Shown piece by piece: positions 1 through 12,009 of a stretch of 64,000 nucleotides of DNA; positions within the stretch are counted from its first letter, which is position 1, and every line of letters starts with the position of its first letter. Origin of the DNA: Ornithodoros turicata (lineage: Eukaryota > Arthropoda > Arachnida > Ixodida > Argasidae). Position numbers and translations under genes: made by a program. The notes beneath the pieces are model-generated. The model saw only the letters and a list, made by a program, of their open reading frames with translations. It was not told where the DNA came from and did not search any database. Where the stretch lies: NCBI RefSeq assembly GCF_037126465.1, contig NC_088202.1, forward strand, positions 127,610,123 through 127,674,122, in the 5' to 3' direction.

Positions 1-1190
1 CTGCCACGATTCAACAGACTCGGTGTTGTTCAGTCATCTGCTATTTGGTCAAGCAAGCTACTGAAAGGGACGTCAGGTGGAGCCAGTGACGAGGCGAACG
101 ATACGACGCGAAAGAAACCGTACGAAGCAGTACTGTACTGTGGGACAATTCTTTCCTACTTTCTTTCTGCATGAAAAAGAAAAAAAAAAGAAACATGATG
201 GCTCTCAGGTGCTGAGAGCTCTCTACATACTACTGAAGACATATGGTAACTAATGTAGGAAATATAGCAGTGGAGAAGGGAATGACACGTGACAGCCGTC
301 CACAGGGAGCAGCCACATCACTCCCTCTTAGGATGCTGGCTGTGCTTGCTGTTGATGTCCGCGTAGTTTAGTACCACGGAGTGGAGAATGAGGACAAATA
401 TGTGATTCAGGTGGCTGCAGATCGGCGTGTGGAGATGACGGTCAAGAACTGAGTTACAGAAGCACCAGGGTAGCGTGAAAGGGCACAAAGTGCGTATTTG
501 AGTGGTGTTCAAGGAGGGATTCTAGGGCAGCGGAGGTACTGCAGACGGCACCTCAAAGTTGACCTCCAGGGGTTCGCGCCAGAGGAATGTCGGGACGAGC
601 CACAGTGATCTAGAAAGAGTTCGAGCTCAGAGAGCGCTGTCATCTCTCTGTGTTGCCGATGAAATAGCGGTCTCACTAACCCTCGTAATTTACTCAAATC
701 CGTATGACTGCTGGATTGCGCGAAGTAGAAGGACTGGACCAATGGGAATAGTTGTCCGGTCTCGATTCCGTGGTCTCTAGAGGACGAAATGCAGACCATG
801 CCATCAAGACGACAGCGATCAGCACGGGAATCTGTAGCCTGTGGATGCGTTGCTGCTGAGCGCCTAAGGAGCACCACCATCACGCGTGAGGCGGCGTGAT
901 GCATTTGATTTGACCGCGGGGCAGTGGGACCGGGGCACGAGAAGACCTGTAGGGTGCGGTTGTCGCGCATGGCATATCATCGGTGAAAGAATCTAACGTA
1001 CTGACAGAGAAGCTCTGAAAGTACAAGAGTCGTTCAGGGCTGAGCGAGACTTTTGCTCGAGAAAAATCAGTAAGCAAATGTAGTTTAGTAAAACTATGGT
1101 AACCCGCCATAGTAAAACTTTTGGAGGACGAAGTGCAATCCTTCTTGGGTCAGCTGCGCGTGCAGCAGCGGCAGATATCGGGTATAGACG
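1..1190. other. unassigned sequence
   Basis: I recognise no gene, domain or repeat boundary here. Open frames on both strands are short and overlap each other, as expected by chance. A short hairpin (stem CCATAGT) lies near 1095-1115, just upstream of the mariner remnant, but the usual mariner terminal repeat is not visible. Confidence 0.4.
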
Positions 1191-1970
1191 GTGAGCACTG
1201 TGTCTGCAGCTGTGGAACAGCGATGCATAATCAAGTTCCTTGTGAAGGAGAACGTCAAACAAGCTGAAAATTTGCAAATATTGCAGGCACAGTATGGAGA
1301 ACAAGCGATGTTAAGGGGACGAGTGTACAAATGGTGCAGACAGTTTGGCGAAGGACGGGATATGGTGGCGAATGAACCACATAGACATGTTCATACGACT
1401 GCAGTCACGCCAGTGAACATCGCCGGCGTTCAGCAAGCCATCCCCGAGAACAGCGAGTAACAGTTCAACAACAGTTAAGAAAAAGGCTTTCCCGCCGCCA
1501 AAAAAAAGTAAGATGCAGCTGTGTGCGGGGAGGTGCATGGTAACTGTCTTCTGGGGCATGCGGGGTGTCATCTATGTGGACTTCCTGGAGCAGGGTTCAC
1601 GATTAATGCCCAGTATCCACGTTGATAAAAGTTTCCGTGAAAAAAAAAGGCGTGGGATGTTGTTCATAAGGTTAAATCTCCTTCATGACAATGCCCGGCC
1701 TTACATGGCGAATTTGACGCCAGGAACGCTAACCGAAATGCGCTGGGAGGTTTTCCCCATGCCCCCTATCGGCCAGATTTAGCTCGAAGCGATTACCATT
1801 TGTTTGGGCCCGTTAAAGAGCATCCTCGAGGAAAGACGTTCCACACCGGTGAACGCTTCCAGAACGATGTTCTTCCGTGGCTACGACAGCACCCCGCTTC
1901 TTTCTACGCCAAAGGCATCAAAGGGTTGTCACAGCGATGGCAGTCGTATCTAGACGCACATGGCACGTGA
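1191..1970 (+). pseudogene. degenerate mariner transposase
   Basis: Remnant of a mariner-family DNA transposase, the DDD enzyme that cuts and inserts mariner elements at TA. The N-terminal helix-turn-helix part (1191-1460) reads like the family: EQRCIIKFLV, then a region ending RVYKWCRQFGEGRD. After a stop and an internal deletion, 1513-1782 resumes with VTVFWGMRGVIYVDFL and LLHDNARPYMA, which holds the second catalytic Asp. A frameshift near 1755 moves the rest into another frame, readable as APYRPDLARSDYHLFGPVKE (third Asp region) and on to RWQSYLDAH before a TGA at 1968-1970. The part with the first catalytic Asp is missing. No ATG is found at the normal start; the frame opens at GTG. The sequence GTCAACTTCGAACGACCC near 2030-2048 resembles a mariner 3' end but has no partner on the left. 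It is a dead copy, unlike the mariner at 37857-40561 in sequence. Confidence 0.85.
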
Positions 1971-4900
1971 GTGCTTCCAAGAATTGACATAGTTTGGTGC
2001 TTCCAGAATTTCCCACTGTAGTTTCGGTCAACTTCGAACGACCCTTTAGAACCGAAGCTGGTGCCCTTATGATATTTTGAACAACGATAGGAAACAACCT
2101 ACGTGTTCGTAGTCTGGGAGATACCAAAAGCAGAGGTCAAGGTGTTGCTCTCTGCATGAGTCCTGCTCCGCGATTGTGGAACGCTGCGGTGAGCCGAATG
2201 CCCTGGGGAGCTTTTCAACCTGTGTCTTCACTTCAGGGCTCTATCAGGAAGAAACGGAGTTTCCGTATAGGTGGTGGCGGTAGTGGCGTGCTACTTCCGA
2301 GCGATCGGCCTGCCAGCTAACGTATAGTATGTGGGAACCTTGGATGTGTACCTTGGATGCTTGTCCACGGACCACCACAGAGACATAGTCCGGAGACATA
2401 GGACCAGAGAAACATAGTCCGGAAGTGTGCGGTGGAGACGTACTATTACTTTCACTTTTGCCAACTAGCCAATTTGGACATCCCTACAGGTATCGGGAAG
2501 ATATGTTCCTATACGTCCGACAACCCATTCAAGTGGGAGCTAAGGAGGGAAATGAGATCTCCTTCCGAGAAGTACTTCAAGGCTCCGACCTGGTTCCCAT
2601 GGCTACTTATGTTGACACCCGTAAGACTGGACACCCTTGTATATTCTGAACAGTACATTCTGTACCAGCTCCTTACGGCTGTCTACGTTCCTGCCCAGGG
2701 TGTTGACGATCAGCCTCGCTATATACGATCCGGCGGTTCGCAGCAGGAGCAATGAAACTGTCCACTAACAATGCGGACAGAAATCTTATGATGCTGAGAG
2801 ATGTCAGGATTCCATTCGACGTACATAGATGTACATAGAAAAAAAGAAGAAAAATGGAGGCGTAGGTCGCGCTAGTGCGTTCAGCTGCTCCATGACGCTT
2901 GGTTCGTGACAGCACTGATAGCTAAGTGTTGAGCGGTGAGCCAGTCGTATTAGATTACTTCAGTCCGTATGTTCTTGAGATACCGTGCTATAGGACACAC
3001 ATGGAGATGCTGCTTGCCGGTGCTGCTCTGTCGAATCCCCAGTCGAAGTGTCGCTGGTACCGTCATCGCTGAAGGGCCGATGGTTCAGTCTATAGAATCC
3101 GTTCTCCAATATCATTCCGAACACATGTTATTTGTTGACGTTACGTCCAACTGCTTCTATTCTTCGACTTTCGACAGAGCTCGAATTTCAGCACACTGTA
3201 ATTTTGCAACTTACCCTGCACCTACAAGCCACTCTCCCACTCCCCGTACACTTCTCCCTCCGACCTTCCGAGCGGAGAAGAATGGACAACATGCCGAAAG
3301 CCCCAAGCTGGACAAGCCTGAGGTGTGGCAAGAAGGCGCACGACTCAAACGTCAATTTATGATCTCTCTCGATTACGATCGGTCTATCCCGCCCGGATAA
3401 TTTAGGGAGTACTTTAATCGTCATTCCAACACGACCTCCATACTCGTTAGTGTCGTTTCGTCTGCTTCTCTTTGAGGTGCAATCACCCTGTGGGTCACTA
3501 CTGATCTAAGAAATTCATCATTGTCAACCTCTGAGGCAGCTAGCAGACTTTGAGACGCTCATGTTTCCGTAAGCCATTTATCACAGTCATCATTAGCAGG
3601 ACGCAGCGGTAGCTCATGACCATCATTCTCCCCAACCATTCCGGGCTGGGATATCTATCTGTGTATGGGGGCCCTGCCCCGGGCTACGCGTGAAATCCCT
3701 TCAAATTTCGATGCGTGTCAGCTAGAGCAAGAGCTTTGTACGCGGCGAACCTGCCTTTCCGATATTTCGGCTTGTGGTTCCGTCTTTAAAGACAGTACGA
3801 TTGAAAGCCCCCGCTGTAGCACGATTGCTGATGATAACGTAATATTTCAGTTGTGTTATAAGAAACACGGCTACTGATGACTGTGGAATGAGTCTATGTG
3901 AATGAGAGCCCTGGACTGAACCCTTTACGGGAATGAAAGGAACCATAATGTTGTTAGTGGTCGCCACCTGTAGTTTTTCGTTGTGTCTAATTAATTAATT
4001 ATGTAAACCAATCTTGTAGAATGTTGCAGAGTGCCCCGAGAAACACTCGACCGAGATGTTTGCAACAATGTACGCTTTGTGTGCCTGTTTTTTTTTTTTT
4101 TTTTGTCTAAAAAGAAATGCAAAAGACACCAGTTGACAGCACGCAACGCCATCTATCCAACGCAGCTCAATTAACTTTTATCTTTGGCTTCTCGGGCTTT
4201 CGTAAAGGACCGGAAAACACAGTCACGCAGAGCGTCCCTTGATGAAAACACTTCGGTCAGATGTGGATCACGACTCTGAAACGTGGATAATTCGTCTTAT
4301 CCAATCAACTAATCGAGCACAATGAAAAAGTACCGGCGACTACAATACACGACTGCCAGCAAAATGCAGTTGGTGTCATTCGGTAGAACGTGCAGTTATC
4401 TCCCGTCTGCAAAAAAAGAAAAAAAATAATAACTCTTGGTGTATGGTAGTCGGGACACCATGCGCATATGACAGCAATCGCAGCCCCTTGTGTTGGAAGG
4501 AAACCGGAGAACGAACACACTACCATCTCCTGCAGCGTTCTCACAGCGTTATTTTTGTGTTCGTCTTGCCTTCCTCAAGCTGAAGGAAATATTCTGTCTG
4601 TCCGGTTTACGTCGGACGTGTTTCTGTTTTGCGTTCAGAGTGTAAGAGTGGTGCAAAAGACGGTCACATTTTTCTGTACGACCTGCTATGTTTACAGTTT
4701 CAACAACAACAACAAAAAAAAATCTAAAAAATGCAGGATAAAGTTGATAGCAATAAAAGAAAGGTCTCGTGTGAAACGTCTAAGGTCTTTCCTGTAAGGA
4801 ATTTAGCTCCTCACTAAGCTTACTTTTGATGGCAACGTCATGTGTGGTAATAGACTACTGAGGTGTTGACGGACAAGGCGAGTGCAGATATCAGATTTCA

Positions 4901-5389
4901 TTTCTTGGCTATTCTGACTGGCCAGACCATTGTGTGCGTATGCCTGTAATGGTCTAGTATGCATAACATGCCTAATGCACAGGGTATATAACGTAGGACA
5001 GTCTTCTGGGTCCCTTAATCTGAACAGCACGGGTGCACGAGTTGTCAGACATCGACAGTTTGTTGGGCCTTTCCTTTTCAGCTCTTTTCTCACATACTTT
5101 TTTGTAGCCGGGGTGCAGGATGTGGGGATCATTGGGTGAGGATATTCATCGATCGCTGTTGCGTGTTTCTCTTGTATTCTACAACACGTTTTCACCATGG
5201 ACTAATCCGCCTAGACCCGGCGTACCTTGAGCGGCGAGAGTTCCACTGCTGGGCTTGAGCTACTTGACTCACTCCTTCTTGGTGAAAAACCGTTTCACTA
5301 CGGTAAGCGGTGCTTGAACCAATGTCGTTCGGCTTTCGAGTCAGATGTCTTACCACAGGACTATGAACGATCTGCTTCGTGCATGACCT
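1971..5389. other. unassigned sequence
   Basis: No supported gene. A T-rich run lies near 4088-4105 and AT-rich patches near 4410 and 4710. Frames of up to 143 codons (2969-3400 on the plus strand) match nothing I recognise and overlap equal-sized frames in other phases. Confidence 0.35.
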
Positions 5390-5545
5390 CAGTACACTGC
5401 AAAGCACCGTGTGGCGGAAATTTCCGGCGCACGTCAAAGAACACAAAGTGGTCGAAATTACCCGCAGTCCTGCACTGCGGCACGTGCAGCATGTCTTCAC
5501 ACGCATGTAGACTGACTCACCTTACCTTACCTTGTCATGTGTGTG
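5390..5545 (+). repeat. interspersed repeat copy 1 (GTCGAAATTA family)
   Basis: The stretch containing AAAGTGGTCGAAATTACC, then CCGCAGTCCTGC and CGTGCAGCATG, recurs diverged at 22675-22830 in the same orientation. From memory, similar GTGGTCGAAATTATCCGGAG sequences are common near retroelement 3' regions in tick genomes. Assignment to a LINE or SINE 3' region is inference. Confidence 0.55.
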
Positions 5546-5762
5546 TGCGAGGGTGTGTGCCTCATCTTTTTCCTCGTCATCCCAGTCATATACTAACCCA
5601 CATGCACTCGTCATCCCATCCCATCCCATCGTCATTTAAGTAGTTGTTGTTGTTAACTGCCTTAAATATTGCTGCCAGTGCAATAGGGCACATGTATATA
5701 CACATACTGTGAAAGAGAATGCTGGTGCGTTCGCTTCGTCTGCGTCCATGACCGTCAGCCCC

Positions 5763-5858
5763 TGTCTGCCTGTCTGTCTGTCTGTATCCTGGTGTATGCG
5801 TGTGTTTGTGTGCGCGTGTGCATGTTCGTGTGTGTGTGTGTGAGAGAGAGAGAGAGAA
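5763..5858. repeat. compound microsatellite (TGTC)n (GT)n (GA)n
   Basis: Tandem TGTC units are followed by a GT-rich stretch and then a GA run. This is simple sequence directly visible in the window. Confidence 0.9.
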
Positions 5859-5924
5859 GAAACGTAGGAGAGAATATGATGAGTGAGTACGTGTCCCGTT
5901 AGTTGAATAAGGCCCCCTGGTAAG

Positions 5925-6200
5925 TCGTCGGAAAGCAGACGCCAGCGTTTCGTAATTGGTTAACACACTCCACCGGCAATCGAGAGATGCGTGGTTCGAA
6001 TCCCGTCGCTGCCTAGCTTTTTCGACGACTGCCATATTTCAATTCTTCATGTTCTTAGGCACCTTGAGGCATGCGTTGTGTTCGCCTCTTTGTGTGGTCA
6101 ACCTCAGAACAGCTACCTTCCATCGTGTTCTCATGTGATTCGTGTTTTGACACCGTCTTCGATAGAGGAGCAAAGTGAAGTTGAAGGACAAAAAATAAAG
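5925..6200 (+). repeat. tRNA-derived SINE (family 1), head and body
   Basis: A tRNA-like head spans about 5941-6016. It has a box A-like segment (CGTAATTGGTTAACAC) and a perfect box B (GGTTCGAATCC at about 5993-6003), spaced as in an RNA polymerase III internal promoter. A non-tRNA body follows (CTAGCTTTTTCGACGACTGCC and on). There is no proper acceptor stem, so a functional tRNA is unlikely. Body length and 3' tail are not defined. It differs from the SINE at 52641-52921, so the window holds at least two tRNA-SINE families. Confidence 0.65.
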
Positions 6201-6424
6201 CTCGAAAACTACTCGACCACCAACCAAATACAAGTCCACAGAAGAAAGGTACCTTCTCGATCAGCCACTCGCATTGCAGCGAGCTTCTTTGTAATGAATT
6301 TTGTCCATTGTGTTTCGTTGCCTCCGTTGTAAAACCGTAAAATTTTTATCGAATGATTTCCATTCATTTCTCTGCTTCGCGTGCTTGCTTGCTTGCTATG
6401 GGGTGGGGTAGGTCGTGCCAGTTA

Positions 6425-6557
6425 TAACCTTCCCCTGTTCAGTTCGGCCCAGGACGCATACTGACCCCCCTGTCACCCACTCCTTCTGGCTGTCCTCTCT
6501 CCATCTGTCCTGATCTGTACGCCGCTCATAGCCACAGTTGCTTCGCGGCGCTAACAG
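6425..6557 (+). repeat. 5'-truncated SINE (family 2), 3' body only
   Basis: This matches the body and 3' end of the complete SINE at 52641-52921 (which is on the minus strand). Shared blocks include GGCCCAGGACGCAT, CTGTCCTCTCT, TGTACGCCGCTCA and AGCCACAGTTGCTTCG. The tRNA-like head is absent. Confidence 0.8.
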
Positions 6558-9500
6558 GAAAAGCATCCAATTTAGGCTCCATTTCAGCGCCGTTCAACAG
6601 CTGATGTACACCGATGAGACACAGGCGTCATGCAGTCGTCTGCATCGTGCAAAACAATAGACCGCACACAGTTTCGTGTTCATTTTATTGAAGAAAATGA
6701 CTTTACAGTCTGATCAAGTTACTTCAATTGACGTTTGCAAGCCTTCGCGCTAATTTATCGACTGCGACACTTAATAATATGGCGGCCCATTGACGACGAC
6801 ACTGAAAGTACCCAAAGCTGGCTATTTATAACCAAATCTGGCAACCCTGGCCTCGCATCCCGCTCCGTTACTAGGTACCTCTGTCCTCTATGAACGGTTG
6901 AGCACATGACGTAATTTACGCTCGCCAGTTGCCGTTCGATTTCACGTGAGTTTTAGACAAGAATGGTCTGAAAAAGAAAAAAAAAAAAGGTTTATGCAAT
7001 CGTCTAGGTCTCAAATCTGAGGCTTTACGCATTTCAGATCCAACTCATTGTGGGTTCCTACTGATCTCCGTTTTGTTTTATGCAAATGAGCGCAGGTAAT
7101 CAAGGAGCAAAGACTGCGAAAAGGAGAACACGCTGTGTTCAGTGTTCGAATTCTGCATCTGTCGTCCCCTGTGAACGGATACCACACGTTTGCTTGAAGA
7201 GCAAACTTGCCTGTCGTCACTGCTGATATAGTTGCTGATACACTGCTTCTGTATGGACTCGCTTTGCCAAGGCTAATCTCCAAAGCAACTTAAAGGTGTT
7301 GTATGGGTAACGATATATGGGTAACAGTACCACATTGCGGTGTATTTGCGTCAAATTAGGAAATCTAGTTGTGTACATTAAACACCTCTGGTGCTTTATG
7401 AAAGATAAATCTAGAGTATCCTATACGGTAATTTTCTTCCTGTGAGATTTCTACATTCCGTCAGCGTGAGTTTCGAAGCACTCTCCCCAGATTTAAGCAA
7501 TTGGCACGTCACAGAAATTTCACAAGAACTGTCACCAGCGGTATTGCTAACCTCCCTAGGTTAGGAACTTCCAAGAAACCATACTCAAGATTTCGGATAC
7601 AGCAGTTCAGGCAGTCATGACCTCCCTGCTTGCAAATAGCGCCGCCTAATCATGCATCGTATATACGTCCTCTTCGATACATCCTTCCACAACAAACATC
7701 TCTCTATTTCCTCAACACTCGCAAACAATACAGATCACTTCTGATACAACGAATTCAGCACGCACTGACTCAGCGAAAAGTTGGGAACAAAAGCCACGCG
7801 TACACAGGAAACCACGAGAGATTGATCACCGTCGAGGAAAGTTGAGTTTTCTCCAAAGAATTCTCCCTCCTCCCGACGCCAGGTCAAATATTTGTCGCCG
7901 GTGTCTGCTTGATTTGGCGAGGTTCATTAGTTTTGTAGTACGCCGATAACGGAGGAAGTGGTCGAAAGCAGAGCTCGGCGTTTTACAGGGGAGCCTTGGG
8001 ATTTCTATGGACGGCGGTTTAAGAAGTTTGGGGAGAAAGGGCGATAGCTTTGGTTGATGAACCGCGGTGTGCCCTCGGGCCCTGGGCCTACAGGACCTGT
8101 CGAAGCTTCCCGCAACGTAGAACACACGCTTCTGAAAGACAAATATATATATATATATATATTCCCGCGCGTTCAAATACACGAGCCCTTTTCTTGCCCT
8201 CCATGCATTTTTCAGTCGATGATTCGAATCAACCGTACTCGTTCAACTTGTCTGTCTGCGCTTCTGGAGAATAAGCCTCAGCTGTTTCATTTCCGGTAGG
8301 GGCTCTTATTTATCTTTCTGTATATGGCCCTCATCTATTCTAGAGATTTGTCTATATGATTTGAAACTTTCCTCAGGCGTGTCTAGTCATAATCAGGGAG
8401 AGTTCCAATCGTAGCTCGTTTAGTCTGCATGGACCTGGCGCTTTCTTTTCCAATACTTTAGAGCGAACGTTAGCTAAAAAAAGAATAAAATTTTGCAAGA
8501 ACTTTGCAGTTTGTTTTGGAGCATGCGTGAATCTTTGCGTCCACTGTAAATCTTAATGTTTAAACTTGAAATGAAATTACCGCTCGTCCGCGTGGGCGCT
8601 CGAACAAATGAGCTGTAACCCGAATGCGCAAAGGCATATACAAATGAACGACCGTCCCAACTTTGCCTGGTCTTTGTTGCGTTTACTGAGTGGAAGCAGT
8701 GCACGGAAGAAAAGTTTCGTTGATTCATAGCTGCTGGCGCAAATTACCTGTCAGTCGAAGCCGCACTCCTGAGGAGCCACATGCCACTTCGAGGCAGCCC
8801 AGCGGAGCGAACGCCGGCGCTGAAGGGTAATCCCTGTCGTGGCAGTTCCTTGTTTTCCCAAACTTTCAGCCACGGTCTCTTGTCGCTAAGCGTGTGGGGG
8901 GGTTTTCCGAGGGTTCCAAACTTTGACGGTTGGCCTCTCTTGCTGTTGTATTGCGTGTAGGTCAAGTGACAGAGACAAAAAGCGAACACGACCAGGCTTT
9001 TTGCTGAGTATGTGCCAAGCGGTTTCGGTTGGACGGCTGCTGTGGCGCGGGCCTCTTGAGGTCCGACTGACTGACCGTATTGGAAAGATTCTCGGACGTT
9101 ATGTTTTACTTGTGGTAGAATGAATGGGGTTTGGCTCTGCAGAATGTCGATATATCGCTTTGTACAGATACTCCTGGTGCCGCAAAAGTAACAGTAAAAA
9201 TCGTAGAGGTGCTTGTTTGTACCGTTTCATTGTGTTTATGTTTGATGTGGTTAGATATATATATATAGATTGCTTGCGATAGGATGTGCCACGTTAGATT
9301 CGAGAGGCAGATGGATTACACTCGTATCCGTTGGAAAACAGTAATCAGTGTTCCCAGACGCTGTTACACTCACGGTGAGCATAAAAGGTCAGTTAGTCTC
9401 GCGTTGATGAGAATAGTATGTGGAATCCATTCCACGTTTCTGATTCTTCTGTTTTCACTTAAACCGCTTTACTAACGTTACACGTGTCATGCGACTTTGC

Positions 9501-9919
9501 CACTAAGCACAGGCCAACTTGACTGTCTGAAAATTGAATAAATCTCTATATAGCGTGTTCTCTTTTCTTTTTTTGTAGTAATTTCGCTTTCAAGTGTTGT
9601 ATACATAACCTCGAGTTTGATCGAGTCTCAAGAACCACGCAGGGTGTAATCCTATCTTCTCATCGTTCTTAACATATCGCAACAGCCAATGTAGAAAAAA
9701 ACATTCAAGCTGCAGTATAGGAAGACCATTAGAACCCTCATTTCTGTCGTACTACAGCCGACAACTGACCTCCGGAGCAGATGGTGCTCCGAAGCAATTG
9801 TCGCTATTCATATCAAGAACCAATTTCGATCCGCGAAAGTGAAAGCTGAAATACACGCGACAAGCCTTTGGCGCTTGTACGCCGTTTTTGATTGAGGAAA
9901 TCCGCAGGTTCCTACAATA
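6558..9919. other. unassigned sequence with a TA microsatellite
   Basis: No gene recognised. A (TA)n tract lies at 8143-8164 and a smaller one near 9255. The open frames are short and compete on both strands. Confidence 0.4.
8143..8164. repeat. (TA)n microsatellite
   Basis: Uninterrupted alternating A and T over about 22 bases. Confidence 0.9.
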
Positions 9920-10084
9920 GTGAGTTTTAGTGCATCGTACGCTATCGCCTTTGCGTCCGTAAGAGATAGCGTTGGTCGTTCTGCGCACGCGCATTACATA
10001 AAGAGAGTTTCGCGCATTACGCAGAAACGCCACGCCAATCCTAAAGTGCGCAAAGGCGATAGCGTACGACGCACTAAAACTCTC
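9920..10084. mobile_element. 165-bp foldback MITE, family GTTTTAGTGC
   Basis: The ends are inverted repeats: GAGTTTTAGTGCATCGTACG on the left and the complement of CGTACGACGCACTAAAACTC on the right, continuing inwards through GCTATCGCCTTTGCG. The middle also pairs (GCGCACGCG with CGCGCATTACGC), so the whole unit can fold on itself. TA dinucleotides flank both sides (9918-9919 and 10085-10086). A near-identical-length copy is at 47374-47539, and a 1.56-kb element with the same ends is at 43621-45178. It has no coding capacity. Confidence 0.85.
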
Positions 10085-10293
10085 TATTTTATCTTCTAGT
10101 ACGCCTCCGCTGTGCGACGGTAGAAATCAGATTATCTCCTGACGAGTCACGTACCTGTAAGGCATGGTCAACCACAACTCGGCAAACATAATTATCTCAT
10201 ATGATTGATACGTCAGATTATATTCCACGATATGTCTCTCCCCTTCGCTCTTAGGATAGTAGCCCATGCGTGCCCTTATTTTCTTACTTATAT

Positions 10294-10308
10294 GGGGGGG
10301 GGGGGGGG
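10294..10308. repeat. homopolymer run of 15 G
   Basis: A run of G bases between TAT and TCT. It could form quadruplex structure and is prone to sequencing error. Confidence 0.9.
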
Positions 10309-10521
10309 TCTATACTAGAGTACATAGCGCTAAGCTGAAGGAACTGCGCGTCCTGAGTGAAATTAATCTTGACAAGATGTTCGCTTCCGTAAAACAAAAT
10401 GCTTAGCGATGTAACAGCTGCTCCTTCCTCGTTCATTTTAATCGTTGTGCTGGGCAAGACAGATTAGTGAGTATGACGCACCGTGTACTTTAAATGCCAT
10501 GTAAACTGAAGATTGATTATA

Positions 10522-11372
10522 CAGTCGACCCCCGTTTATCCGGACGGTGCCGTTCCCGGCGAAATCGTCCGGATACCGGGGCATCCGGATAAATGAAACG
10601 ACCGAATAGAAACGTCCTACAGAGCAATGTTTAATTAAAACACAGAAATCTCGTCAATGACAGCTGTTATGTAGGCACTCGATTCCTGCAAACTTTTGCT
10701 AGTTTCATAGAGTTGAGCCACGCTGTTGCGCTGCTCGAAGGATGTCAGTGCGGACTCAAAGTGTCAATGTCGGAGCCTTGTTTGTCACTGGCGTTATCGG
10801 CAACGTCTTGCTGCACATCATCGGAGGCAACAGCAGCAATCACACCGTCATCAGTCATAGCTGCACACGCGTCATCATCCTTATCAACGTCAACGTAGTG
10901 AGAAACCACAGCATCATCTACGGCAGTCGCAGTTAGCCTCTGCATCAGTGATCGCAGCAGGCCCTCGGGTTGGAGTTTTCCCCTCTAGAACCGGACAGTT
11001 GCTCGAGATATTTCCAAATGACTCGACTGGTCAACGTGACCCAACGCACACAAATAGAAAAGGGGGTCATCGTGCACGGTTATCTCCCCTACGGAGGAGC
11101 TAGGTCCCTAACGTGTGACAGGAATAACCCCAACACAGCGAAAAGGGTGACGAAGCGGAGTCAGCGTCTCCTCTTACTCATGGTAGTCCGGATAACTGAA
11201 GCTGGATTACAAGAATTTTCGACTTTCGTTCCCTGGAATTCTTGTCCGAGTCCGGAAACTGAAGTCCGGATAAACGAGAACAAAATACATGGAGGAAAAT
11301 TCGTTCCCGTGCATTTTGTCCGGATACCGCGGGATCCGGATAAATGAGGTCCGGATAAACGGGGGTCGACTG
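10522..11372. mobile_element. pogo/Tigger-type DNA transposon, deletion derivative (851 bp)
   Basis: Perfect terminal inverted repeats: CAGTCGACCCCCGTTTATCC at the left end and its complement GGATAAACGGGGGTCGACTG at the right end, both continuing into GGAC. Direct TA target duplications lie at 10520-10521 and 11373-11374. Internal copies of TCCGGATA repeat near both ends, as is usual for pogo/Tigger elements. The only coding remnant is an acidic C-terminal transposase tail on the minus strand (10745-10945). The DDE core is gone, so mobility would have needed a related enzyme in trans. Confidence 0.9.
10745..10945 (-). pseudogene. C-terminal acidic tail of a pogo/Tigger transposase
   Basis: The minus-strand frame reads VDVDKDDDACAAMTDDGVIA and continues with repeated Asp residues. 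Tigger-type transposases carry an acidic tail of this kind (a V/A-D-rich stretch ending in a TDDEIVA-like motif) after the DDE domain. The DNA-binding CENP-B-like domain and catalytic core are absent. A divergent version of the same tail is in the pogo derivative at 29568-30310. Confidence 0.65.
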
Positions 11373-11851
11373 TACATGCCTTTTTAATGGGTGCACGAAA
11401 ATGACTGACTAACAGAAGCGATAAAATGTCACAACTTTATGTCTGTGCCTCGACATATACACAACGTCACACCGTCAACGTCTTCTATTGTTCATAGATT
11501 TTATGGTGTCTACTGGTTTGCTCCAGACGCTGTAGTAGATTTCAGAAATGAAGCTTTAATTCAGAACTTTTTCCACGCCGACAGCATAAGCGTTCGTCTG
11601 CGATAGCCAGGACGTCGTCTTCGCTTAAAAAAAAAAAAAAATATATATATATTATTGTCTCTTTTATATTGCTTGACGTGTTCTGTAGGACTCGAGCTCC
11701 ACCCACGCATCTCAGCATATTCGGATAGGAATGAAAGTCTAAAACGCCCAATGTAGCAACATTGTTGGTAGGTAACATTGAACATTCGATTTCAATATCA
11801 AAATTTGCAAAGTTACATGACCGGCCACAGCAATTCATTGAAATATAAAGA

Positions 11852-12009
11852 CAACAGCAACAAGTTCATTAAAGATGATGAATGGGGAGTTTCACCGCCA
11901 TGGGCGATACTCTACCCCATTGCTGGTGGTGATGCGGGGAATGAAATAATGAGCCCCTTCACCATAAGGATCGAAGCCCTATGGTATCCACAAATGCATC
12001 AAAAGTAGA
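11852..12009 (-). repeat. LINE 3'-end fragment (minus strand), copy 1
   Basis: Shares GGGCGATACTCTACCCCATT, then GGTGATGCGGGGAATGAA and GGATCGAAGCCCTATGGT, with 22265-22560. Both copies begin after a TTTATTTCAGG- or CATTAAAGATG-like edge and have the same orientation. I interpret the family as the 3' region of a non-LTR retrotransposon read on the minus strand, from its position at an A/T-rich tail; this is inference. Confidence 0.5.

Noticed and set aside
2969..3400. 143-codon plus-strand frame
   Set aside because: No domain, and overlapped by frames of 76-78 codons in other phases.
5941..6016. tRNA gene
   Set aside because: Box A and box B are present but a paired acceptor stem is not, and a SINE-like body follows directly. 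It is better explained as a SINE head.
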